Of a DNA stretch of 64,000 nt, positions 41,213 through 49,833 are shown in pieces. The translations under genes and the position numbers were made by a program. This DNA is from Micrococcaceae bacterium Sec5.7 (lineage in GTDB: Bacteria > Actinomycetota > Actinomycetes > Actinomycetales > Micrococcaceae): assembly GCA_039636785.1 (NCBI GenBank), contig CP144169.1, positions 3,658,001 to 3,722,000 on the forward strand, read 5' to 3'. The notes beneath the pieces are model-generated. The model was not told where the DNA came from and searched no databases. It saw only the letters and a program-made list of their open reading frames with translations. Within the stretch, counting starts at the first letter, position 1, and each line of letters begins with the position of its first letter.

Positions 41213-42108
41213 TTAGTGCCCTCCGATCCGGTGGCGGAGCTTGTGCCGGTGGTCGAGCCTGTACCGCCGGTCGAGATTGTCGAGACCCAGGCTTCGACAG
41301 GCTCAACCAGCGGACCGTCGTCGAACTCTATTAACGGTTCCGTCCCCGCCTGGTCTGCAGCGGCCGCTGTCAGTGCCTCGATCTGGGCCGGGATGTCGCC
41401 TATGTTTTCGAAGGGGAGCGCCAGCGGAAGCGCGTTGGAGATGGCGTAGACGTCCTCCAGGCCTGTGGCGAGGAGGAGTTGGCGCGCGAGCAACTTGGTG
41501 ATGGCGCGGTTGACGACGTCGGAATCCCGGAGCGCATCCTGTTGGCCGGAAGGCTGGTAGTGGGCCACGAGGTCTGCGATTTCCTCACGCGTGATGGTGG
41601 GGTCCGTCTGGGCCGTGACGTGGCGGTCCAACAACAGGCGCAGGCGGAGCAGGACGATTGTCTCCACCCTGCTCAGGGCACGCTGCTGGCGGAGGATGCT
41701 GGAACGGGTGCTGCCGCCGATGGCTTCCGGGTCAACCGGACGCAGGACCGCGATCCTGCGTTCATGATCCAGCTGCAAACTGAGGAACAGTTCGGAGAGC
41801 CGGCTGCGCAGGATCAGCTGGTTGTCCAACAGTGTGGTCCAGAGCTTTTCGTCGCCGCCGCCGTCGATGTACGGACCCTTGAGTAGCTTGACCAGCGCCT
41901 GGCGGACCTTCATCGGGAGCACCCCGGTATCGCCCGGGAAGATCGCCGCGCCGTCGACGAAGGTGTCGCGCGGGGTGACCGTGAACGGGTTGGCGCGGAC
42001 GTGGTCGCCGTGCGCCGACTCGGTGGTTGAGCTTGTCGATAACCCCTGGGTCCCGGTCTCGCCTGGCTCCACCACCGTGGCCGCCGTCGTCGTGATTTCT
42101 TCAGTCAT
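41209..42108 (-). CDS. jetB: DUF4194 protein, JetB/MksE
   Basis: A 299-residue DUF4194 protein, the MukE-like winged-helix partner that bridges the kleisin and the SMC heads. Core: '[59 protein letters not shown]'. The N-terminal 35 and C-terminal 40 residues are low-complexity Thr/Ser/Gly. The ATG at 42108 overlaps the end of jetA by 8 bp. The longer open frame upstream is a shadow of jetA. Confidence 0.9.
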   Translation of the reverse strand: MTEEITTTAATVVEPGETGTQGLSTSSTTESAHGDHVRANPFTVTPRDTFVDGAAIFPGDTGVLPMKVRQALVKLLKGPYIDGGGDEKLWTTLLDNQLILRSRLSELFLSLQLDHERRIAVLRPVDPEAIGGSTRSSILRQQRALSRVETIVLLRLRLLLDRHVTAQTDPTITREEIADLVAHYQPSGQQDALRDSDVVNRAITKLLARQLLLATGLEDVYAISNALPLALPFENIGDIPAQIEALTAAAADQAGTEPLIEFDDGPLVEPVEAWVSTISTGGTGSTTGTSSATGSEGTK

Positions 42109-43558
42109 CAGAGTCCTTCTTGAGCGTGACCACCGGAAGGTAGGCGGTACGGGTGGTGCCGTCGATCTGGGCGAAGTCGATGGTGTCCCATGCTTCGCGG
42201 TCGAAGCCGGCGCCTTCGTGGAGCGCGTGTGAGAGCAGTGCGCGGATGGAGTTGATGTGGCGTTCCCCGGCCGGGAGCTGGCCCCAGGCCTCGGAAAGGG
42301 ATGAAGCTCCCGCGAACGCAGCACGGATCGCAACAGGTGAAGCCTTGCCGGTCCTCGGCGAGCGCACGCGGTCTGAATCGCTGAACGCGATGGGATCCGC
42401 GAGCTTGGGCGGCGCGGCGAACTCGTCGGGATTGAAGAGTTTCACCATGGCCACGGACTCGAAGCCGGCGTTGAACAGCGCCGGGCCGCGGACCAGGCCG
42501 GGCCGTTCGCGTTCGTAGGGAAGGGAACGGATGGCCTGCTCCGCCTCGCGCAGCACTTTTCTGAGCCGGACCGACTGGCGGAAGTCGTCGCTCTGGACGT
42601 AGGTATTGAGGCTTTCGCTGAGCTTGCCGTAGATGCGCTGGATCTGGCTGTGCTGGTGGCGGAGTTCTGCCACCAGGTTCTGGAGCGTCTCGCGCTCATC
42701 AACGGAGAGATCGTCCGCGAACTGCCGGCTGAGCACCTCGCCAATCGCCGAGCGGAAGCGCAGCTGCTGCTGGGGATCCTCGAGGAACGCCGTGAAGGAA
42801 CGGAACGTCCGGCCCTCCGGGCTCTGCCGGAGGCGTTTGTCCGCTTCCAGCACCTGGGCTACGGTGGCTCCCTTGCTCAGGGACTCTTCGATGATCTGGT
42901 TGCGGAGTTCGCCCACCAGCTCCTCGATGCGGTCGCGCATCTTTTTGTAGTCGGCAGGCAGGCTGGCCGCGAGGTCCAGGATGTTGCCGGCGGCTTCCAC
43001 TGCTTCGTCGTCGTCGAGGAGTCCGTCAAAGTCGCCCGAACTGATGTCCTGCATCAGTTGCTGGCGCTCTTCGATTTCCTCTTCGAGCGATTCCAGCCGC
43101 GCACTCTGGTCCGGGTTGGTCTCGTTGGCGAGCTTCTCCACGTCGCCCAGCAGCGTGCCCAGCCGGGAGCCGTTGAGCGTGGAGCGTTCGCTGGAAAGGC
43201 TGTCCAGGAACGCGAGCACCCGGGCCGCGGGCTCGGTGACTTCGTAGACGATCTGCCCGGACTGATTCCGGCGCGTGAGGAAGTGCTTGCGCGTCCATTC
43301 GTCACCGAAGGACTTCCCGTTGGCTGAGCCACCCAGCCCGGGCTCCTGCCGGCGGAGCTGCTCAAGGAAGGCATCGACGTCGGCGTGGAACTCTTCCAGC
43401 GGCAGCTGCGGACGGGTGCGGGTGAAGGATGCCTGCAGCACGGCGATCACCCAGGTTGCGGAGCGAGTGAGTGCCCAGGCCGGCCCCTTGGTCAGGAGCT
43501 CGAGGTCGCGGAGCCGCGCGCTGATGGCGTCAGCCGAGGACAGGGCGGATCGGGACAC
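42101..43558 (-). CDS. jetA: DUF3375 protein, JetA/MksF (kleisin-like)
   Basis: A 485-residue DUF3375 protein, the MukF/kleisin-like subunit: an N-terminal winged-helix region ('[40 protein letters not shown]'), a long helical middle, and the conserved '[26 protein letters not shown]' near the C-terminus. The GTG at 43558 has AAGGAG. First gene of jetABC. A 65-bp palindrome lies 87 bp upstream. No jetD gene is visible on either side. Confidence 0.92.
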   Translation of the reverse strand: MSRSALSSADAISARLRDLELLTKGPAWALTRSATWVIAVLQASFTRTRPQLPLEEFHADVDAFLEQLRRQEPGLGGSANGKSFGDEWTRKHFLTRRNQSGQIVYEVTEPAARVLAFLDSLSSERSTLNGSRLGTLLGDVEKLANETNPDQSARLESLEEEIEERQQLMQDISSGDFDGLLDDDEAVEAAGNILDLAASLPADYKKMRDRIEELVGELRNQIIEESLSKGATVAQVLEADKRLRQSPEGRTFRSFTAFLEDPQQQLRFRSAIGEVLSRQFADDLSVDERETLQNLVAELRHQHSQIQRIYGKLSESLNTYVQSDDFRQSVRLRKVLREAEQAIRSLPYERERPGLVRGPALFNAGFESVAMVKLFNPDEFAAPPKLADPIAFSDSDRVRSPRTGKASPVAIRAAFAGASSLSEAWGQLPAGERHINSIRALLSHALHEGAGFDREAWDTIDFAQIDGTTRTAYLPVVTLKKDSDD

Positions 43559-43873
43559 ACATTCTCCTTGGACTGCCTCGGAACGATCAGGCAGCGGAAA
43601 ACCGTAAAACTGCCAACTACAAGGTTAACGCAGAGCCCTCCGAAGCAACGCGGGGTCAGCTACGGCCCATTAAGGGCACCCGGATGGGCCGTAGCTGACC
43701 CCGCGTTGCCCTTTCGCGGTGAGATTTCCGCAATCACTCCGTGACCTACGGCCCGGTAGTATTTCGATCCCGTATCAACAGGCCCAATATGCGCCGCGCC
43801 TGTGGCTGACACCGGCGGCAAAGTCCTACGCTCTTGCTACTGATCCAACCGAAGCAATGGCGCAGGGGGAAGC
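43559..43873 (+). other. intergenic region with palindrome between divergent units
   Basis: Contains palindromic repeat copy C and, at about 43743-43756, a fragment resembling its half (GTGACCTACGGCCC). A TACGCT -10-like box near 43827 may serve the small membrane protein gene. No other gene is seen. Confidence 0.5.
43645..43709. repeat. 65-bp palindromic repeat, copy C
   Basis: Perfect 26-bp arms (43645-43670 and 43684-43709) with a 13-nt loop. Compared with copy B the inner CACTTACGG is CAGCTACGG, and the opposite arm carries the matching changes, so pairing is kept. It lies just upstream of jetA. Confidence 0.92.
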
Positions 43874-44176
43874 ATGCAGTTCGATTTAAACGCAGTTGAG
43901 ACAGCCACCATGGTTTTCATCGGAACTCTGGTCTTTGCCTTGGTGATTGTCCTCTTTATCCTCACCGCGGCCTTTCTTGCCCTGATCCTGGTGGGAGTGG
44001 GCCGCCTGGCCTGGGCGATTCTTGCCGGAACGCTCCTGGGAATGGTCCATGGCATCAACCACGGCTGGGACCGGCTGGTGCATCATGCCTCCACCGTGGA
44101 GCTCCCGGGCGACTTTCAGGGCCAGCCGTCCCCTAGCACCGGAACCTACCCGCGGGTAGCATTGAGGGATAGCTGA
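43874..44176 (+). CDS. small membrane protein, unknown
   Basis: A 100-residue protein with two closely spaced hydrophobic segments (residues about 13-36 and 38-60) and a short polar tail. GGGGGAAG precedes the ATG. Its N-terminal half resembles that of the protein at 47872-48654 (both run F-x-G-T...(hydrophobic)...L-V/A-G-V-G-R-L-A), so the two are paralogues. Function unknown; no family recognised. Confidence 0.6.
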   Translation: MQFDLNAVETATMVFIGTLVFALVIVLFILTAAFLALILVGVGRLAWAILAGTLLGMVHGINHGWDRLVHHASTVELPGDFQGQPSPSTGTYPRVALRDS

Positions 44177-44237
44177 AGGGTTCCCACCCCAGGCGGACCC
44201 AGGCTCAAACCGGCCACCCGGTTAGAGGAGATGCCCC

Positions 44238-46223
44238 GTGAGCTCCGCCACTGACAGCCCCGCTACTGACGTTCCCGTTGCGCCCCAAAAGATCGGCCCC
44301 GAAGTCACCGCAGCGGATGCCCGCGCCGTTGCCGAAGCCGCCCGCGACACGGAATGGGACCAGCCCAGCTTCGCCAAGGGCCTTTATCTGGGCAGCTTCG
44401 ACCTGACCCTGATCCACCCGTGGCCATCGGCAAAAACGGATGACGTGGAACGCGGCGAAGCGTTTATGGCCCGCCTCACCGAGTACTGCCGGACCATGTC
44501 CGGCAGGGTGATTGAACGCGATGCCCTCATCCCGGACGAATACCTCAGCGGGCTCGCGGGCCTGGGCGTCTTTGGCATGAAAATCCCGCAGGAGTACGGG
44601 GGGCTTGGCTTGTCGCTGGTGTACTACGGCCGCGCGCTCGCGCTGCTGGGCTCGGTGCACCCGTGCCTCGGTGCGCTGCTGTCCGCGCACCAGTCCATCG
44701 GCGTCCCCGAGCCCGTCAAGGTGTTCGGCACGCCTGAACAGAAGCGGGAGTACCTGCCCCGCTGCGCCGCCGGCGCCATCACCGCGTTCCTGCTCACGGA
44801 ACCGGATGTGGGCAGCGACCCCGCCCGTATGGGCGCCACGGCGGTCCCAGCGGACGACGGCGGGTCCTACCTTCTGGACGGCGTGAAGCTTTGGACCACC
44901 AACGGTGTGATTGCCGAACTGGTGGTGGTGATGGCTTTGGTGCCCGGACACACGGATGCGGACGGCACCGCCCACAAGGGCGGCATCAGCGCCTTTGTCG
45001 TTGAGATGGACTCCCCCGGCATCACGGTGGAGAACCGCAACACCTTTATGGGTCTGCGCGGCATTGAAAACGGAGTGACACGCTTCCACCAGGTCAGGGT
45101 GCCGGCCGGGAACAGGCTGGGCCGTGAAGGCCAGGGGCTCAAGATCGCCCTCACCACCCTCAACACTGGCCGGCTTTCCATCCCGGCACTGTGCGTCGCA
45201 TCCGGGCGGTGGAGCCTGAAGATTGCCCGCGAATGGTCCAATGCCCGCACACAGTGGGGCCGACCGGTGGGTAAGCATGAGGCCGTGGGCAAGAAAATCG
45301 CCTTCATCGCAGCCACCGCATTCGCCCTGGACGCAGTGTTTGAGCTGTCAGCGGAGTTGGCCGACGCCGGCCAGAAGGATGTCCGGATCGAAGCCGCGCT
45401 TGCCAAATTGTGGTCCACCGAGATGAGCTGTCAGATTGCCGATGAGCTAGTGCAGATCCGCGGCGGCCGCGGCTTCGAAACCGCGGAATCACTGGAAGCA
45501 CGTGGCGAGCGCGCGGTCGCGGCCGAGCAGCAGTTGCGCGACCTCCGTATTAACCGGATCTTCGAGGGCTCTTCCGAGATCATGAAACTGCTGATCGCCC
45601 GCGAGGCCGTTGACGCACACCTTTCGGCCGCAGGGGACCTTGCCTCAGCGGATGCCAGCCTGTCCGACAAAGCCAAGGCCGCCGTCGGGGCTTCCGGTTT
45701 TTATGCGAAATGGCTACCCAGGCTGATAACTGGCGCCGGCATGGATCCACGGTCCTACAGCGAGTTCGGCCGGCTGGGCAAGCAGCTGCGTTTTGTGGAG
45801 CGGTCCTCGCGCCGGCTCGCACGCCAGACCTTCTACGGGATGGGGCGATGGCAGGCGAAGCTCGAGTTCAAGCAGGCGTTCCTGGGCAGGATCGTGGATA
45901 TCGGCGCAGAGCTGTTTGCCATGGCAGCGTGCTGCTCGCGGGCCGAGATGATCCTCAGGACCGCACCGGAGCGCGGGGCCACCGCGTACGAGCTTGCCGA
46001 AGCCTATTGCGAGCAGGCGCGGGTCCGGGTGGACGAGTACTTCGATCAGCTGTGGAGGAACACGGACGACGTCGACCACGAGTTGTCGGGCAGAGTCCTC
46101 GCTGGCGACTACCGGTGGCTTGAGGAGGGTGTGCTGGACCAGTCCGAAGGCACCGGGCCATGGATCGCGGACGCCACTCCGGGGGCGTCGGCGAAGGTGA
46201 ACCTGCACCGCAAATACCGCTGA
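44238..46223 (+). CDS. acyl-CoA dehydrogenase
   Basis: A 661-residue member of the acyl-CoA dehydrogenase family, FAD-dependent first step of fatty acid beta-oxidation or a similar acyl-CoA oxidation. 'GVFGMKIPQEYGGLGLS' and 'ITAFLLTEPDVGSDPARMGATA' are the substrate/FAD-binding signatures, and 'QIRGGRGFETAESLEARGE...RINRIFEGSSEIMKL' is the C-terminal helical-bundle motif with E-G-S-S. At 661 residues it is longer than the usual 380-400, with a C-terminal extension like very-long-chain enzymes. GTG start with AGAGGAG. No partner electron-transfer flavoprotein genes are nearby. Confidence 0.93.
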   Translation: MSSATDSPATDVPVAPQKIGPEVTAADARAVAEAARDTEWDQPSFAKGLYLGSFDLTLIHPWPSAKTDDVERGEAFMARLTEYCRTMSGRVIERDALIPDEYLSGLAGLGVFGMKIPQEYGGLGLSLVYYGRALALLGSVHPCLGALLSAHQSIGVPEPVKVFGTPEQKREYLPRCAAGAITAFLLTEPDVGSDPARMGATAVPADDGGSYLLDGVKLWTTNGVIAELVVVMALVPGHTDADGTAHKGGISAFVVEMDSPGITVENRNTFMGLRGIENGVTRFHQVRVPAGNRLGREGQGLKIALTTLNTGRLSIPALCVASGRWSLKIAREWSNARTQWGRPVGKHEAVGKKIAFIAATAFALDAVFELSAELADAGQKDVRIEAALAKLWSTEMSCQIADELVQIRGGRGFETAESLEARGERAVAAEQQLRDLRINRIFEGSSEIMKLLIAREAVDAHLSAAGDLASADASLSDKAKAAVGASGFYAKWLPRLITGAGMDPRSYSEFGRLGKQLRFVERSSRRLARQTFYGMGRWQAKLEFKQAFLGRIVDIGAELFAMAACCSRAEMILRTAPERGATAYELAEAYCEQARVRVDEYFDQLWRNTDDVDHELSGRVLAGDYRWLEEGVLDQSEGTGPWIADATPGASAKVNLHRKYR

Positions 46224-46424
46224 ACCCACACGGAACGGAGGCGGTTTGGAGGCCGGCCGTTGGCGGCAGTCGGCCCCGGGTTGCCCGCCGGCAAATGCTA
46301 AGCACCCTTGTTATTTCTGCCGGAACCGTGGTTAGGTTGAACCGGGGCCTCAACCCGGGCCTCCGCATTGCAGTGCCCGGCCCAACGACTGGACCCGGGT
46401 GGATCAATGAAAGCGAGATGTCCC

Positions 46425-47192
46425 ATGAGCAGCACAGCAGGCAACGAGGACAGGCACCCGCGCCGTAGACGTGATGATGCCACCGAGGCCGTCACCAGCC
46501 CGGCCAGGGACGATGACACCCGCAGCTATGAGACTGTCCCGGTGCAGGATACCTATGCAGCGCAGGATACCTACGCGGAACGCGACTATGCCCCGGAGGC
46601 TCCCTTGGCTGACCCCAATCTGGCCACCCGGGAAACGGTTGTGGCCCGCGAGAAGGAGCAGTTCGGCGGAATGAAGTTGGGATCGGCGTTCTTTGGCTGG
46701 CTGGCCGCAACAGGAATGGCTGTACTTCTGACCGCCCTCGTGGCCGCCGCGGGCACCGCCGTCGGGCTGGCAACAAACACGGATGTCAACCATGCCGTCA
46801 ACCAGGCGTCGTCGGATCAGACGGTGGGGATCGTGGGAATCATTGTGCTGCTGGTGATTCTGCTGATCTCCTACTACTCCGGCGGCTATGTTGCCGGACG
46901 AATGGCCAGATTCAACGGCGCCAGGCAGGGCTTTATGGTGTGGGTCTGGGCTCTCATCGCCGCAGTTGTAGTGGCGTTGCTGGGCATGATTGCCGGTGAG
47001 CGGTTCAACATTCTTGCGAAGCTGAACAGCTTTCCGCGGATCCCCGTCAACGAAGGCCAGCTGACCATCACTGGAATCATCGCCGCAGTGTTGGTGGCCA
47101 TGGTTGCGCTGCTGGGCGCCGTGCTGGGCGGCATGGCCGGCATGCACTTCCACCGCAAGGTGGACCGTGCGGGATTCACGCCGACGGAATAA
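46425..47192 (+). CDS. four-helix membrane protein with disordered N-terminus
   Basis: A 255-residue protein. The first 90 residues are polar and disordered, with a short tandem repeat (DTYAAQDTYAERD). Then four membrane segments follow (about residues 88-110, 130-152, 165-187, 208-230) with Gly-rich helices (YYSGGYVAGRMARF). The ATG at 46425 is chosen over ones at 46407 and 46368, but the start is uncertain. It resembles generic YrzE/TIGR04086-like membrane proteins, but no function can be assigned. Stand-alone. Confidence 0.6.
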   Translation: MSSTAGNEDRHPRRRRDDATEAVTSPARDDDTRSYETVPVQDTYAAQDTYAERDYAPEAPLADPNLATRETVVAREKEQFGGMKLGSAFFGWLAATGMAVLLTALVAAAGTAVGLATNTDVNHAVNQASSDQTVGIVGIIVLLVILLISYYSGGYVAGRMARFNGARQGFMVWVWALIAAVVVALLGMIAGERFNILAKLNSFPRIPVNEGQLTITGIIAAVLVAMVALLGAVLGGMAGMHFHRKVDRAGFTPTE

Positions 47193-47229
47193 GGGGACAG
47201 CTAGGAACGCGGCCCGCTGGGGAAGGCTC

Positions 47230-47637
47230 CTAGGTCTGGTGAAGCAGGACGGCGTCGAGGTAGTACCAGCGGCGGTCCACCCGCAGGAAACGGCTGGTTT
47301 CGTGGTGGACACCACGTTCGCCGTCGTGCCTGAAGTGGGCTTTGAACTCCACGGTTCCCTCGGTGTCCAGCGGGCCGCCGTGGCCGGTGGACTCGATGTC
47401 CAGCTGCCGCCATTCCATCCCGGGGTCCAGGTCAAGCTCGCTGGGCCGGGTGCTGGGGTGCCAGGTCCGCAGCAGGTAGTCGGCGTCCAGAAGTACAAAG
47501 GCGGTGTAGCGGGAACGCATCAGTTGCTCCGCCGTCAGAGCATCCGCGTCTCCGCTGTGAAAGCGCCCGCAGCAGTCCGCGTACGGTTCGCCGGACAGGC
47601 ACGGGCAGTTCCCGGCATACGGTTCAGTCTGAGTCAT
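47230..47637 (-). CDS. YchJ family protein (UPF0225)
   Basis: A 135-residue protein with the SEC-C-like zinc motif 'CPCLSGEPYADCCGRFHSG' at residues 11-29. It is followed by the YchJ domain 'LMRSRYTAFVLLDADYLLRTWHPSTRP...WRQLDIESTGHGG...VEFKAHF' with an NTF2-like fold. Metal binding is likely; function is unknown. It converges on the membrane protein gene with a 37-bp gap. Confidence 0.94.
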   Translation of the reverse strand: MTQTEPYAGNCPCLSGEPYADCCGRFHSGDADALTAEQLMRSRYTAFVLLDADYLLRTWHPSTRPSELDLDPGMEWRQLDIESTGHGGPLDTEGTVEFKAHFRHDGERGVHHETSRFLRVDRRWYYLDAVLLHQT

Positions 47638-47871
47638 GATCTCCCCTGTTCAGCTGCGGCGTCAGGCAACCTTCTGACGGTGAGTGGCGCGTATTCCGAC
47701 TATAGGCGCACCTGGCGTGTCACATCAGATAACGGCTTCGATACAACCTCCCGCGGGTCCCGTCTTGGGGCCGCATCCGCCACAAATAGTCCGTATGGTG
47801 GTTAGGGCGCTGCGGCCCGCGGTGAAGGTTGCAGGCCGGTTGCGCACTGCGGGCAGATAGGAGAGGTGAAA

Positions 47872-48654
47872 ATGGGAGATTCAAGCACTGTTGCCCTGAA
47901 CCTGACCTTTTTCGGGACAGTCGGCGTCGCGCTTGTGATGTTCCTTGGCCTCTTCCTGTTATTCATCGCCACCCTGGTGCTCGCCGGCGTGGGACGCCTG
48001 GCTGCCCTCATTGTGATGGCTTTGTTCGGCCGTTTCCCCAAGAACGAGACCATCCCCGTGGTTCGGCTGCAAGGTTTGCCGCAGGCACAAACATCGCACG
48101 ACGACGGCGCCGCTGCGGCGGCGGCGCTTGAAGCGGCAGCTGCCACCGAGCCGCACCGCGGGACACCCGGTGCGACGGCCCCCGCAGCTGGGCCGCGCGG
48201 TCCACGCGGCTGGAGTCCGCGCGACTGGAAGAAAATCCTGACGCCCGCCGACCTCAAACCGCGGCTTCGCGCCGCCGTCGGAAATCACCCGCTGGTGACC
48301 GCAGTGCGCCGCGAGCCCCCTGTGCTGGCCCAAGGCTGGGCTGCCGCAGTGGCCGAGGCTGATGCCCGCGCCATGGCACGTGCCCGTGCGGCCAAACCGG
48401 AAATCCGGATCCCGGTGGGCGATCTGCCCAACCCTCATGCCCCGGCGCAGGACATTCTTGAGGTGGCCCCGCTGGTGGAATCCGCCACGCACGAGGACAA
48501 TTCCGTACAACCAATTCCGCGGTCCTTCCGGAAGCCTGCCGAACACGGCCCGATGTCAATGCTGGACACCGGCTCCCTGGTGTCGCTGTCCGGCCATGGT
48601 CACATAACGTCACCGGATCCGGTGGATTACTCCGCACTACGAAAAACGAAGTAG
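47872..48654 (+). CDS. membrane-anchored protein of unknown function
   Basis: A 260-residue protein with an N-terminal hydrophobic hairpin (residues about 8-55) and a long Ala/Pro-rich cytoplasmic tail without a recognised domain ('GWSPRDWKKILTPADLKPRL...', then a conserved-looking C-terminus 'MSMLDTGSLVSLSGHGHITSPDPVDYSALRKTK'). AGGAGAGG precedes the ATG at 47872; a GTG is in frame 6 bases earlier. The hairpin is paralogous to the small protein at 43874-44176. Confidence 0.6.
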   Translation: MGDSSTVALNLTFFGTVGVALVMFLGLFLLFIATLVLAGVGRLAALIVMALFGRFPKNETIPVVRLQGLPQAQTSHDDGAAAAAALEAAAATEPHRGTPGATAPAAGPRGPRGWSPRDWKKILTPADLKPRLRAAVGNHPLVTAVRREPPVLAQGWAAAVAEADARAMARARAAKPEIRIPVGDLPNPHAPAQDILEVAPLVESATHEDNSVQPIPRSFRKPAEHGPMSMLDTGSLVSLSGHGHITSPDPVDYSALRKTK

Positions 48655-48747
48655 TAATTCGCCATCCGCCTCGGCCGCACCGAATTTGGGTAGCCTCGTG
48701 ACGATCCACAGCAATCCGCGGGGGAACCAAAGGTGAGGAAATCGGGG

Positions 48748-49779
48748 ATGAGCCTCCGCGAGCTACGCGTATTCGGGCGGACCGGAACTTTTATCAGTCC
48801 GCTGACTCTGGGCACCATGAATTTCGGCGAGGGCAGCGCTCCCACCGGCGCGGACGAAGCCGTCCGCATCATCAACACGGCACTCGACGCCGGCATCACC
48901 GCGGTGGACACCGCAGATGTCTACTCCCAGGGCGAATCGGAACAGGTGGTGGGCCGGGCGCTGCGGGGAAGGCGCGATGACGTGTTCCTCGCCACCAAGT
49001 TCCATGGGCAGATGAGCGCCAACCCTGCGCATTCCGGTAATTCGCGGCGGTGGATCATGCAGGCAGTCGAGGGCAGTCTGCGGCGGCTTCAGACGGACCG
49101 GATTGACCTGTACCAGGCGCACCGGCCGGACTACAACACTGACGTGCTGGAGACCATCACGGCGCTCAACGACCTCATCCGGCAGGGAAAAATCCTGTAC
49201 TACGGCACCTCTGTTTTCACCCCGGCGCAGCTGGTGGAGGCGCAGTGGCTGGCCACGACCAATCATCTGGTTCCGCCGGTGGCCAACCAGATCCCCTACT
49301 CCATGCTGGTGCGCGGCAACGAACGCGATGTGCTGCCGATCGCGCAGCAGTACGGCCTCGGTGTGTTGGCGTACGGTCCGCTGGCCGGAGGCTGGCTGTC
49401 CGGCAGTTTTGTCCTTGACGCCGGCAAGCCGGCCGCCCGGGTCCATTCGTTGCCTGGCCGCTACGACATCTCGGGCATTGCCAGCGAGCGCAAGCTGCTG
49501 GCGTCGGATTCCCTGGCGCGGCTGGCGGACAAGCTGGAACTCTCCCTCGTGGAGCTTTCGCTGGGTTTTGCGCTGAACCATGCAGCCGTTACCAGCGTGA
49601 TCATTGGCCCGCGGAGCGAGGAACACCTGCAGGCCTATCTGAAGGCGGCGGACACCGCGCTGGGCGAATCCGTGATGGACGCGATCGACGAGCTGGTGCC
49701 GCCGGGAACAAACTTTGTTGAACGCGATGCCGGGGCTGTGGTGCCGTCGCTCGAGTATGCGGAGCTGCGGCGCCGCTGA
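48748..49779 (+). CDS. aldo/keto reductase
   Basis: A 343-residue (beta/alpha)8 NADPH-dependent oxidoreductase. The catalytic tetrad is visible: Asp in 'ITAVDTADVYSQGESE', Tyr in the same motif, Lys in 'VFLATKFHG' and His in 'DLYQAHRPD'. The cofactor region 'GLGVLAYGPLAGGWL...SVIIGPRSEEHL' is typical. Substrate unknown. The ATG at 48748 is preferred over an in-frame GTG at 48733. It precedes a second reductase in the same direction by 55 bp. Confidence 0.93.
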   Translation: MSLRELRVFGRTGTFISPLTLGTMNFGEGSAPTGADEAVRIINTALDAGITAVDTADVYSQGESEQVVGRALRGRRDDVFLATKFHGQMSANPAHSGNSRRWIMQAVEGSLRRLQTDRIDLYQAHRPDYNTDVLETITALNDLIRQGKILYYGTSVFTPAQLVEAQWLATTNHLVPPVANQIPYSMLVRGNERDVLPIAQQYGLGVLAYGPLAGGWLSGSFVLDAGKPAARVHSLPGRYDISGIASERKLLASDSLARLADKLELSLVELSLGFALNHAAVTSVIIGPRSEEHLQAYLKAADTALGESVMDAIDELVPPGTNFVERDAGAVVPSLEYAELRRR

Positions 49780-49820
49780 CCGCATTTCGGAAAGCACTTA
49801 CCCTGAGCAACCAAGTCGGC

Positions 49821-49826
49821 TAGCGT
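49821..49826 (+). promoter_or_regulatory. -10 box of a leaderless aldo/keto reductase mRNA
   Basis: TAGCGT ends 7 bases before the ATG at 49834, and no ribosome-binding site is present, so the transcript probably starts at the codon. Confidence 0.4.
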
Positions 49827-49833
49827 AAAACCC

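Noticed and set aside
43743..43756. A fourth copy of the 65-bp palindrome.
   Set aside because: Only about 13 bases resemble the inner half of one arm and no partner arm follows; at most a decayed fragment.
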